A stretch of 64,000 nt of DNA, from assembly GCF_001659605.2 (NCBI RefSeq), contig NC_035175.2:29483705-29547704 (forward strand), read 5' to 3'. The DNA is from Manihot esculenta. Lineage: Eukaryota > Streptophyta > Magnoliopsida > Malpighiales > Euphorbiaceae. Below are positions 34,629-45,555 of this stretch, one piece after another; within the stretch, counting starts at the first letter, position 1; each line of letters begins with the position of its first letter. A program made the translations under genes and the position numbers. The notes beneath the pieces were generated by a model. It saw nothing but the letters and a program-made list of their open reading frames with translations, was not told the DNA's origin and made no database searches.

Positions 34629-34795
34629 GTACCTTTTATGGGCGATGGGGGGTCTAAGCAGGAGGGTGTTGGACCTCCCATGGACAGTAGTGTAGAGAAT
34701 AACAACGTAGATGATAACAATAATGTAAATAGTGAAAAACCTAGGAATGTAAGTCCCTTAAGGACAATTTTGCCTCCAATAATCTTAGATGATTA

Positions 34796-35529
34796 GACTG
34801 TAAATCTTCTTTTTCCTTTAATGAAATTTAATTTTCTAACTGTGTTGGTACTTTGAGTTATTTTACTCGTTATTTATTTCTCTGGCTTCATCAGATAATC
34901 TGTCAAAACCTATTGAGTTAATGCATTAAGAAATAACACTTAAGCCACATTCCCAGTGATAAACACTTAAGCCGTATGCCCAGTGATCCCTCTAAAGCCC
35001 TTGAGCTAATTAGGGCTGACAATTCAGTGAGAGATTTGCCCTTTGACTTATGAATTTCTTTAATCTTGCAAAGGTATTCTTACCCATAGGCTTTTTCCGA
35101 GCTGGATTTACTTTAAGGGTAAAAATTTTTAAGCTGTACTCTTTCATAGATTTTGACCTCATTAGGTCTTTACCCCGAGCTCGGTTTTTAACAGCTGACT
35201 CAACATCTTTCATTTTCTTTTCATTATTTCATACATACGAGCTCAGGCGTATAGCCTTTATAACCAAAGTGAAATGTATCACGTACCCTTTAAAGTGATG
35301 AGCAGGGCTGGCCTTCTTGTTTTTTAGTTCGGTTCTGACGAGAATTGAAGCTGGGGCCTTATCTGCTCACGCCATTGGATTTCCTTTTAGTTTATAGGAG
35401 GTTTGTTGTCTTCAGTTTGTCTTTGAGCTTTCTGAGCTCGGTTCTCTCTTGCTTGGCTTTCCAAGTTCGTGTTTTTAGGTCAGCATTTTTGGCCTCTTGT
35501 TGCCTTTGTCTTCTTAGCTCGACTTTCCG
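34796..35529. other. Tat1 spacer between extra gene and tandem array
   Basis: No gene seen. The sequence is rich in short degenerate phrases (gagctc, ttcggtt) like those at 3000-3345 in Tat2, so it probably represents the equivalent region of Tat1. Confidence 0.45.
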
Positions 35530-36115
35530 CACTGGGAGATCTTGGGGATCCCTGTCTTGTTATGCCTGGAGATCTTGGGGATCCTGGTGTTCTACCTCCC
35601 TGAGGTCTCGATGTCTCAGTTCGGTTTAGTGCCGGAAGATCTTGGGGATCCCGGTCTTCTACCTCCATGAGGTCTCTATGTCTTAGTTCGGTTTATGTTA
35701 GTGCCGGGAGATCTTGGGGATCCCGGTCTTCCACCTCCCTGAGGTCTCTATGTCTCAGTTCAGTTACTTGTAGTTCCGAGAGATCTTGGGGATCCCGATC
35801 TTCCACCTCCCTGAGGTCTCTATGTCTCAGTTCGGTTACTTGTAGCTCCGGGAGATCTTGGGGATCCCGGTCTTCCACCTCCCTGAGGTCTCTATGTCTC
35901 AGTTCGGTTTATGTTGGTGCCGGGAGATCTTGGAGATCCCGGTCTTCTACCTCCCTGAGGTCTCTATGTCTTAGTTCGGTTTATGTTGGTGCCGGGAGAT
36001 CTTGGGGATCCCGGTCTTCTACCTCCCTAAGGTCTATATGTCTCAGTTCGGTTACTTGTAGCTCCGGGAGATCTTGGAGATCCCGGTCTTCTACCTCCCT
36101 GAGGCCTTGGGCATT
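35530..36115. repeat. 72-bp tandem array in Tat1, about nine units
   Basis: The phrase 'atcttggggatcccggtctt' or a variant starts at about 35639, 35711, 35783, 35855, 35927, 35999 and 36071, a constant 72 bp; two shortened units precede it from 35539. Two alternating versions differ in 'gttacttgtagctccgg' versus 'gtttatgttggtgccgg'. It lies between the pol remnant and the antisense gene. Confidence 0.9.
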
Positions 36116-36260
36116 TATACCTGTTTCATTTTTTTTTTCTTTTTTGTTTCTTTTATGAAAGCAATGTGAGTAGAGACAAATAATAAATTGGGACGGTAAT
36201 CAACGTCTGTTTTATTATCATGCTTTAAAATACGATAGGTTTTTTACATTTGATAATACC

Positions 36261-37095
36261 TCAGGGGAAGTACCTTTTCAAGTGCTGGATATTCCAGGCA
36301 TGGGGCTCAGGGTTTCCCTGCATATCTTCAATTCGATATCCCCCTGACTTGACCACTTTTGCTATTTTGAATGGGCCCTCCTAGGTCGGTGCCAACTTGC
36401 CTACTGCCGCTCTTTTTCTTGTAACTTCTAGGTTTCTCAGGATTGGGCTCAATGCTTTTCCCACTTACCATGTATCCTAGGAATTTTTCTCCCCTGATGA
36501 AGAAAGCACATTTCGCTGGGTTCATCCTCATTCTGTACTGTTCTAGCACCTCGAATGCCTCCCTTAGATCTACCATGTGCTGTTGGAAAGTTGGGCTTTT
36601 GACCACCATATTATCTACATAAACTTCTACGTTCCTGCCGATCTGACTTTTAAAGATTTTGTTCATCAGTCTTTGGTATGTCGCCCCGACGTTCTTCAGC
36701 CCGAAGGGCATGGCTTTATAACAATAAGTCCCATCTTCTGTTATGAACGAGGTCTTTTCTTCATCCAACCTGTCCATTGGGATTTGGTGATAACCAGACA
36801 TATCATCCAAAGAAGACATGTAATCAAAATCGGCCGTAAAGTCGACCATTTTATTAGTGTTAGGGAGGGGGTAACAATCCTTAGGACATGCTTGATTTAG
36901 GTCAGTGAAGTCTACACACATCCTATATTTGCCATTGGCTTTCTTGACTAATACAGGATTTGCTAACAATTGTAGGTACATTACTTCCCTAATAAACCCG
37001 GCCTCCTCTAGCTTTCGTACTTTCTCCCTAGCGGCCTGTTGCTTTTCCCTCCCTACCACCCTTTTCTTCTGCTTTACCGGCTCATTCGACCTCAT
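36261..37095 (-). pseudogene. Tat1 pol remnant: RT part joined to integrase tail
   Basis: The minus strand reads Tat-type reverse transcriptase from about 37095: FIREVMYLQLLANPVLVKKA, MCVDFTDLNQACPKD, GYHQIPM, MPFGLKN and YVDNMVVKS. The catalytic YxDD has become YVDN. Soon after FLGYMVSGKSIEPNPEK the sequence jumps to the C-terminal end of the Tat integrase (EGPFKIAKVVKSGGYRIEDM and HAWNIQHLKRYF), ending at 36261. RNase H and the integrase core are deleted. Upstream, gag is followed almost immediately by RT, so protease is gone too. The integrase tail is in another frame than the RT part. Confidence 0.85.
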
Positions 37096-40000
37096 GTTTC
37101 TCCAACGATCATGTTGATGGTCCCACTGGACCCATCATTCACTGGCCCCGCTCCCATTCTCCTGAGTGTTTGCATTGCTGGGTTCGGCTGAGGCCTTTGT
37201 CCCTCCGGTTTCTTCACAAAGTTCTTGAGGTGTCCCCTCTTTATCAGCCTCTCGATCGCAGTAATCAACTGGAAGCAGTTATTAGTGTCGTGGCCATGTG
37301 TGCGATGATACTGACAATATTTGTCAGGATCTCGCTGGTCTGCTTCCGTTCTCATAGGTCTAGGCCATTGTAAGAACTCCTTGTCTTGGACGGCCATGAG
37401 CACTTTGGCTCTGGAGGCATTAAGTGGGGTCGGCTTCTCTAGAACCCACGGTGGAAGTGATTTCTGTTCTGGGACCCTAGGAGGGAGGGGTCTTTGGTCC
37501 CTTTGCTCCTAGGGCTGTCTGTAGGGCTCAAGCCTTCTGCCTTGCTTTTTCTCCTGCCTTTTCGGCCTCCTTTCCTCCGGGGCTTTCCCCTTATCTGCCA
37601 CTCCTTTGGCGAACCTGCTCGTCATCAAGGCATCATCCTGCCTTATGTATTTCTCTGCCCTCTTCATCAGCTCGGCCAGTGAGGTAAGGGGCTTCCTGCT
37701 CAACGAGCCAAAGAACTCGGGCGAAGTCATCCTGACAGGAGCGGTTGTCGAAGCCGGTCAAAAATAACCTTCTTGGTTACCTACAATTTACAACTGTAGA
37801 CAGTGGTGAAGGATCGTATCCACAGAGAATTGATTGCCTATTTATTTATCTCAATCAAGACCAATAGAACTAATTGAAGGCACAAGTGAAAGCAAGTGAT
37901 CAAAGAGAAATAGGAACAAGTGCAATAAAAGTAAAAAGGGGGTTTTTGAGATGATTTGATTAACAACTATTGAAAGCAATTAAAACAGCAAGTAATTAAA
38001 ATAAAAGAGGAAATCAATATGAGAAAAGCCTAGTTGAAGATATGGATCCACTTTGGTTGTTTGGGTTGATCATTGAAACATGGTTATCTTGATTGAATCA
38101 ATAGGTTGGTTATGGGGGTGGAAGACGCTTCTCACCACCATGTCTTTCCTTATGAACAAACTGATTAGGGAACGTCCTCTAACCAATTACTAATCAACAA
38201 ATTGCCAAGGAACGTCCTTGGGTCATAGTCATCAAAACAATTGCCAATTGCATGAAGAACAAGAAAGATCCAAACCCTAACTACTCAAACGCATGAGATG
38301 ATGTTAGATCATGCAATTCCTTGGGTTTTTACACCAAGTGTTCTATGGACAGAATATTTCCAGCAATTACGGACTAACAAATATCCTAATCCAACAATCA
38401 ATTAACTTTGCAATCAATAATCAAGTGGCCAATTTGATCAAAACAACAAAGCAATCTTGGAATTAAGCATCAATTGCATGAATATTGAATAAGATCAAAG
38501 ACAAAAGTTTCTGTTTAGATCTCACAACCCATTAAACAACCTTAGTTTCAACCAAACTTCAACTAGAAAGAGGGTTTCAGCCACTCATGGCTGAACCAAA
38601 ACAGGAAATAAAAGAAAAGAAGAAGAAAAGATAAAGAACTAGGTGAAGAGAGAGCCTTGGAGAGGCTGCCGAATTTCCTTGAGAAGAGGTGGATGAAAAT
38701 CTGTCTTCTTGTCTTCTTGAAGCCTTTAAATATGTCTTGAGAGGCTGCCTAGGGTTTCATGGAAGTCCAAGAGACTTTTAGAGGCTGTCCAAAGTGTCCT
38801 TGGTGTTGCATGTGCCTTGTTTTTGCATGAGTGAAGGCAAAAACGAGTCACATGTGATAGAAGGCAAGTGGGGACACTTTGGTCTTTTCATAGCTGTCCA
38901 AGATCTTCAAGATGTTGTACATTAAGTCCAAGAGATTGCTCATGCACTAATGAGGAAGGTGGAGCCTCCTTTTGAAATTTGAATGTGCATGATACTAAGT
39001 GGGAAACATGTGATCTTTGGATTTGGCTTCCTTAATAAGCTTGATCTTGAAATCCAATATTTGAATGTGAATCTTGAAGATTTGGATCTCAAAATACTTC
39101 CCTTGTTTGGCTCCTCAAATATGGCAACTTGGGATATGGCTTCTTGAATAAGGAAAGAGTGCAATAGAGCGCATTTTCGGCTGCCTAAGTTGAGTTTCGG
39201 AGGCTGGACTTCCGGCTCTGGACACAAGGTTCGGCGGCCGAAGGTGCCGCCGAAGGTGGTCGACTTTCGTCTCTGGAGTCCTCTTTTGGCCGCCGAAGGT
39301 TGCCGCCGAAGGTGACTGATTTTTGGCTTCCGAAAGTTGCCTCCGAAGGTTGCTTCTCTAGTTTTGGCTTCTTTTGGCATTTTTAAAAGCATTTTCTCCA
39401 AATTGTTTCTTCACACCTAATACTTGCAAAACATGATTAAAACCACAAAATTAGGTAGAATAGGTGCAAATAAACATTAATAAGATCATGAAAATATGGG
39501 CTAAAATATGCTCTATCACATCCCTTTCTACATGGCCTCCACTGCTCTACCCTCATCCAGCTCGGGAATCTGCAAGGCCTCCGTATTGAAACGGGCAACG
39601 TATTCCCTGAGCGATTCATCCCTTCTCTGCCAGACTGTCTCTAGATAACTTGTCTTTCTGTCGGCAGGCACCCCGGCAATGAACCGGCTGATGAAGCGAG
39701 TGGCCAGATCTCTAAAGCTTCTGATGCTTCCGGTCTCAAGGCTGTTAAACCATGCCCGTGCTGGCCCCGAGAGTGTCGTTGGGAACACTTTGCACATCAA
39801 GGCGTCTGATAAAGTCTGCAGTTCCATGAAAGTTTTGTAGTTCAAGACGTGCTCTCGGGGGTTCCTAGCTCTGTCATATGCGGCCATAGGCGGCATCATA
39901 AATTTTTTGGGAACGATCTCCTGCTGCACCCACGTCGAGAAGGGTGAAGAGGAGGGCAGGAGAGTTTGATTCTGATCCTTCGTTCCCAACTCGGCCAAGA

Positions 40001-40571
40001 GCTGCTCTCTCATCTTTTACAGCTTTCGGTCTACACTCTCCTCCTCTTGCCTGGGTTTCCTCTCCTGGCAGTACTCCTCTTCCTCCGCTTCGCTTCTCGT
40101 CCGCTTGGTTGTTCCGGTAGAATAACTGTCGGCCTCATCATTCTCAATCATTTCCCTCATCCTCCTTCCATGAACTCGAGCTTCCGGCTCTTCCTCTTCT
40201 CCGGCTTTTCTCCCTCCGCCTCCGGTTTCTCGGCTGACGGTTTGGAGATGGTTGAAGGTAGGCTGAGGTTCATTGGTCCGGAGCTCTTCTACCACCGGCA
40301 ACACATTTATTGGGGTACTGAGGCCCCGTTGTTGCATCATCTGCCCTAGCCAGTGGGCGGTGTTTTGTAACTGAAGGGCGATGGTTTGGAGGTCTTGGTT
40401 GGACAAGGCAGCGGCAGGCACATTCCCTGCTAGGCTTGGTGAGGGGTTGAAAGAGATGGGTGGTTGGTTGTTTGGAGTTGTAGGACTGGAAAAAGAGAAC
40501 TGCTGCCCCTCTTGGGCAGAGCTCAGGTCATTGGGAGTGTTAACGGTGTTGTTTTCATTGTGGTTAGCCAT
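37092..40571 (-). pseudogene. Tat1 gag, interrupted by insertion F
   Basis: The ATG is at 40571 (MANHNENNTVN). The capsid core lies at about 39930-39530 (PREHVLNYKTFMEL, GPARAWFNSL, SLREYVARFN). A stop at about 40017 and another at 39528 are in frame. After insertion F the frame resumes at 37732 (SPEFFGSL) and reaches the zinc-knuckle region (KYCQYHRTHGHDTNNC) near 37300. It ends with NMIVGET and touches the RT remnant, without a protease between them. The gag would form the virus-like particle of the element; this copy cannot encode it whole. Confidence 0.8.
37733..39518. mobile_element. Insertion F: probable solo LTR of a different family (1786 bp)
   Basis: The ends are TGACAGGAGCGG and CTCTATCA on the + strand, so both strands read TG...CA, and a perfect duplication catcc flanks it (37728-37732, 39519-39523). 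No protein is inside. It most likely remains from recombination between two LTRs. Its ends differ from those of elements A-E and Tat1, but the stretch 39170-39360 carries the same TTCGGCNGCCGAA dyads and a phrase (actttcgtctctg) found in the A/B LTRs. Confidence 0.75.
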
Positions 40572-40628
40572 CGTGGATCTCAGTGGATGTGTTTAGAGTG
40601 GAACTCCGGTGATAAAAAGATCTCATTC

Positions 40629-40649
40629 TTTCCCACAGACGGCACCAAT
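40629..40649 (-). other. Primer binding site of Tat1
   Basis: Directly after the 5' LTR the minus strand reads ATTGGTGCCGTCTGTGGGAA, close to the TGGCGCCGTCTGTGGGA site usual in Tat-lineage elements. Confidence 0.75.
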
Positions 40650-41148
40650 TGATGATCTGAGATCCAAAAAATAGGGTTTTACAAGGGTTCTGTGAACTTA
40701 GCCAAAAAGCCCCCTTCTAGAGGAGGGCAATCCTCCTTTTATTTGTTTTTTTTTGTCCGCTAGTGACGTATAACAAACTGTCAGTCATTGGGCCACTTGT
40801 CCCTGTCATGTTGATACGAACGTACGAGAGTATCAGGTCCCTGCCCCATGCGTAACAGCCTTTGATTCTCCCTGGGCGTGCATGCGGATGGACCTACAAG
40901 ACAGATGGGTTGATCCCCTTCCTGATTCCGAGCTGGGCCTGAAGATAGGATTAAAGCTGAGCTCATATAGGATCTGTTTAATTGGTCGTATGGACTGGGT
41001 CGGCCTGATTGAGGAAGCTAACTGGAGTTCGGTCTTAAAGCTGAGCGGACTGGATCTGGTTCATGCGGGAGACTTGAAGGCTTCCAAATAATGGGCTGGT
41101 ACTATGGGTTTGGCCCCAGACCAGGGTGAAGAAATCCAGCGGTCATCA
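40650..41148 (-). repeat. Tat1 5' LTR (499 bp)
   Basis: Same length as the left copy, with about 35-40 single-base differences counted by eye and no indel seen. Confidence 0.9.
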
Positions 41149-43343
41149 ATATTAATTAATACTAGGACAATTTTTTAAGATAAGATTTATTAAAATACTA
41201 TATAATTATGAAAAAAAGAACGTAAAACAATAATTTAATAATATAAAATTATTAGACAAAAGTGGTTTTTTTAATTATTAGCAAATATATAAATTTTAGA
41301 TTAAAGATTAAATAATTATGGAAAATATAAATTATTTGATAATAATATGTTATTGTTGTAATTATTAATAATTATATATACATGTTAAAGTGAAAAATGA
41401 ATATTTATTATAGAGATAATTATAAAATGATTAGTGCGATTTAATGTATTTTTAAATATTATTTTATACTTTAATTTATATAAAAAACGCTTCTAAATAT
41501 TTTTAGAACATTAGCAAAAGTGAGATTTTTTTTTAATACCATTAAATATTATTAATAAATTATAATTTACTATTGATATTTAATAAAAATTATATTTTAA
41601 TTTTTATATTTTTTAATTTAGTCTTTGAGTTTTGTTTAATTAATAAAATAATATTTTAATTTAAATTTTATATTTTTAATTAAAATTAACACATATATTT
41701 TTATAAATTAATTTCTAAATATTATAATTACTATTAAATACTTATATTATAAATTAATCTCTATATTTATTAAATTTTAATATTTTATAATTAAATATAA
41801 TAAAATAAAAATAAAAATAATATCTTTTCTTTTTATCTTAATTAAATAAAAAAAATAAATGATCGATATGGAAAAGTTAGATGGAAAAGTATTCTCTGAA
41901 CTTGAATTTAGATACATAATATACCAAAAATTTTTTATTAAATTTGTATTTTATTATTTTTTATTAAATATAAAATTTTAAATTTATGAAAAATATAAGT
42001 AGATATTTATAAGGAATTATACTATTTAGAGATCAATTTAGGAAAATATAAGGATTACTAAAAAAATTATTTAATTATAAAATAAAAATTTATAATTAAA
42101 TTTAAAAATATAAGCACTAAATTATATATTTTATAAAATTTTAAGAATTAAAATATAATTTACACCTAATTAAAAATTATTTTAATTTAATTTGTAAATG
42201 TGACGTGAATATTTGTTAATAGTATTAGAAAGAAAAGATCTACTCGGCTAATAAAGTGAAATTATATAATTTTTTTTATCATAAATTAAATTACATATAC
42301 TATTTGAAAATGATATCAAATCATAAATTAATTTTTTTATAATTGTCCTTTACTCTAAATGAATATTTGAATTATATATATTAATAAAAAAATCAAAATT
42401 GAGTTAATATTATTAAAATACATTTAAATTCTTAATAATTTTAAATTATTAAATAATAAATTTAAATTAAAAAATGATGGTAGGAAAATAAATGATAATA
42501 TAATTCAGATATGGTAATGTGAATTTGATTTTTAATAAGAATATTAAAATAAGTATTATAATAATTATTATAATTTGTGAATATATTAGTTTTATTTGAA
42601 TTGAAAATCTATTTAGATTTTTATTAAAATTTAATAATATATATTAATATTATATTATTAATCGTAAAGGAAATTCAAATATTCAAATTTTATTTTGATA
42701 AATCTAATCTAACGTAAATTATATTGAATTTGCATTTTGTTTTTTCAGTTAAAATCTAAAATTTGTTACAATTTTTTTTATTAAAATTTAATGAATAAAT
42801 TTTTTTATAAAGATAATATATATAATTACGTCATAAATTTATAGATAAATTACATTTTAATCTCTAAATTTTAATATAATTAAAAAATTAATTTCGATAA
42901 TTTTACAATAAAACACTTAAACCTCTCCTTTAATATTTCTTCTAAATGCACAATTCTTTCCTCCATTCTTCCATAGTTCAAAATATTGTGACTGGTCAAA
43001 TCTATTAAAAGAAAATTTCTTCCAAAAATATCTTTTACAACCTATTTAAAGGTAAAATTTTACATCTCAAAAGATAACTCCTCCTTCCTTTCTCATTCTA
43101 TTCTTCAAAAGGACATTAGCAGGTGAAAAAATATATGTTTCAAGTGGTTATAGGATATTTTATGATGTGAGATTATGAAATGGTGAGAAAAGAGTTAATT
43201 TATTCTTATTGATATTATATAACAATCGCTCAAAGTAAGCCGTGAACTGTCATCACAAGATAAGTTCACGTGAGAAGAATTTGATAAGTAGAAAATACGG
43301 TTCAGCCAAAGGAAGGAAGATTCGGACACTATAACACCCAGAG
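41149..43343. other. AT-rich intergenic DNA
   Basis: No gene, RNA or retroelement protein seen. Composition matches 20.9-21.27 kb, with which it was continuous before Tat1 inserted. The last five bases (cagag) are probably the target copy of element D, whose other end is outside the window. Confidence 0.6.
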
Positions 43344-45555
43344 TGTAATACCCGGCTAGATTCCGGTATCAGAATCCCTACTTTCCGGCGGACTTTCTGT
43401 TGGAATCTGGAATTCTGAAGATGTCAGAGTCTTCTAGAGGAGTAAAATGTGTTTTCTAAAATGTTTTTATATGTTCTTATGGTTTTAATGCCAAAGGATT
43501 TGAGTGTTGAAGAGAAAAGACCAAGGAAGCATTTGCAAGGTTCGGCCGCCAAAGGTGAAGTTCGGCCGTCGAATATTGCATGGTTTTGCTGCCTCCGAAG
43601 CTCAAATTTGGCTCCCGAAAGAGGCTGCCTTTCGGCCGCCGAACCCTAAGTTCGGCCGCCGAAAGTTGTGAGGGTTTGCATGCAGGTTTGGCCGCCGAAG
43701 GAAAGGCGGTTGGCCACCTATAAAAGCCCCGTTGACCGGAAATGGAGTGAGCATTCACTCTCTTTTCTTGCAAAGGGTAGGCTCATGCTCTCCTTTGGTT
43801 GTTTTCATGATGTTTCTTCAAATCTTTCAAGGTTTTCATGAGTTTTCTCCTTGTTTTGAAGAGTTGTGAGCTTTGAGCAAGATTTTGAAGTTTGAAGACT
43901 TTGGATCTTGGATTCTCCATATCTTCACGTTTGAGGTCGTACCAACTCTTGTTCTTCAAGAGGTAAGTGTAGATCCTTAGCTTTTATGAAGTTTTACATG
44001 AGTTTTGGGAAAGGTTAAGAAGGTTTATGCATGAGGTGCATGTTTAGGGTTTTGATACCCTTTGTGGCAAAAGTATATTATTGCATGTTATGTGATGTTT
44101 TGTTGGGGGTTTAGGCTAGTTTGAGACCCCTATATGCTTGTTGTTTGAGTTATGCATGTTTTGGAGAGGTTTGAGGCATGTTTTGGGGTGTTGGAAGGTT
44201 TGGGAGGCTTGTATGCATGAGAGGCTGAGTTCTGGATGAACTCAGGTTCGGCCGCCGAAGGTAGTTTCGGCCGCCGAACATGCCTTTGACTGCTTGGTCT
44301 GGCCGCCTAACCTTGCCCCCGAAAGTTGAGTGTTGACTTGAAAGCAGACTTTCGGCCGCCGAAGGAAGGTTCGGCCGCCGAAAGTACCCGAGTTTTGTCT
44401 CTGGAGAGGGGGTTCGGCCGCCGAATGTGCCACCGAAGGTGTCCTGTCCAGCCTTTCTTTGCTTGTTTTGCATGCATGTTTTGAGGTGTTTTAGAGGGAT
44501 TTTTGGGGAGATGTTTAGTATTCTGTTAGAGTTGTTTGGTCCCTCATTTAGGTCCACCTGTGTAGGATCGGACCTGGGGAACCAAGGAGGTCGGCAGAGT
44601 TAGATGCTCTAGAGTGAGTTGGTCCTGAGTTAGCTCAGCAGTTGCTAAAGGTGAGTGGAACTAAACTTAATGTTTGAAATTGAGAAATTAAATGCTTTTA
44701 AAGCATGATCCATGCATCATAAAATGCCATGATATGTATTAGGTTGTTTTGCATTAGAATCCATGAATATGATGCATTGCATAATATGTTGTTCATGTGG
44801 ATGAATGTTGGATGATCCTTAGCCCTTGATATGAGATAAGATGACATGATATGAGATAGAAAGACCAGGTTGCCCCTGGCACTATGTTAGATGTAAGAGA
44901 AGCCTAGGTGAGGCCTAACCACCCCTGGCGTAGTTGGACATGTTATGATATGAGCTAGTTAAGAGAAGCCCAGGTGAGGCCTAACCGCCCCTGGCGTAGT
45001 TGGTCATATTACGATATGTAGAGGGCTATTGGTGACAAGTTCATCCTTGATGTGATATGTTTGTGTTGTGATGCATTTCATGAGAGCATATGTGTTATAT
45101 AAATTTGTATTATTGTTCTTCTCACTGGGCTTTAGTAGCTCATCCCTCTCCCAAATTCTCAGTTTTACAGGACCAGTCAGAGATAGCGGGATAGCAGCTA
45201 GGATGAAGTGCATGTAATAAAGAGTAGTGGACATGATGTAATTCAATGTGATGTAATGTAAAATGATGTATAGTTATGTCATAGATTGTACGTTAATGTG
45301 TTTATGGATAGAGAGGTGCTTTGCCCTGGTGTATGGATAATCCCTTTGTACATAGATCCTGTTTTACGTTTCTTGATGAGAAATGTGTTGAACCAAGGCT
45401 AACTTGTGATATGCTGACCCTTTGAGAGTGGATTCTATGTTTACAGCCATAGTGCATGCAGGTCAAGCTTGGTAACTAGAAGAATAGTTTTTCAGTTTTT
45501 ATGTTTATGTTTGATCATGTATGGGATTTATCAGGTACACATAGTTCAGGATAGG
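43344..45555 (+). repeat. Element D 5' LTR, first part
   Basis: TGTAATACCCGG start. Dyads begin at 43541, 43561, 43631 and 43651; TATA is at 43719-43726; donor-like CAAGAG|GTAAG lies near 43962; the minisatellite (44870-45005) has units of about 66 bp. Element C is inserted at 45555. The last 76 bp of the LTR are at 55281-55356. Confidence 0.93.

Larger units (their letters stand above)
22104..34795 (+). pseudogene. Antisense extra gene of Tat1 (plant 'gypsy-type transposase' domain), split by element B
   Basis: The first exon (to about 22695) resembles the plant domain called putative gypsy-type transposase (FGLTFPFTPFF, GITPRMLSPNS, SWGFTPTARLF). Two introns are clear: 22696-22784 with a CTAAC branch site, and 23696-23774. 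A Pro/Ser-rich middle and long coiled-coil part (about 23780-24560) follow, then an acidic tail. Element B cut the tail at 24805; the frame resumes at 34634 and stops at 34793-34795. In-frame stops occur at 23048, 23642, 24021 and 24210. No ATG start was found; the frame opens at a TTG. Function is unknown. Such extra genes belong to the retrotransposon, not the host. Confidence 0.75.
21276..41148 (-). mobile_element. Tat1: Tat-lineage gypsy element with antisense extra gene, nested insertions
   Basis: Two 499-bp LTRs in the same orientation (21276-21774 and 40650-41148) flanked by a perfect duplication, atatt, define the element. Gag, RT and the primer site read leftwards from the right LTR, so the element is on the minus strand. 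It carries an intron-containing gene on the opposite strand next to the 3' LTR, an arrangement known from the Tat lineage. Removing element B and insertion F leaves about 8.2 kb. Protease, most of RT-RNase H and the integrase core are missing, so it could move only with help. By eye the LTRs differ at roughly 7-8% of sites, so it is much older than B, as the nesting requires. Confidence 0.9.

Noticed and set aside
35667..36158. 163-residue plus-strand frame with repeats of the RSLCLSSV type
   Set aside because: It is a by-product of the 72-bp array; the opposite strand is partly open too and no known domain is present.
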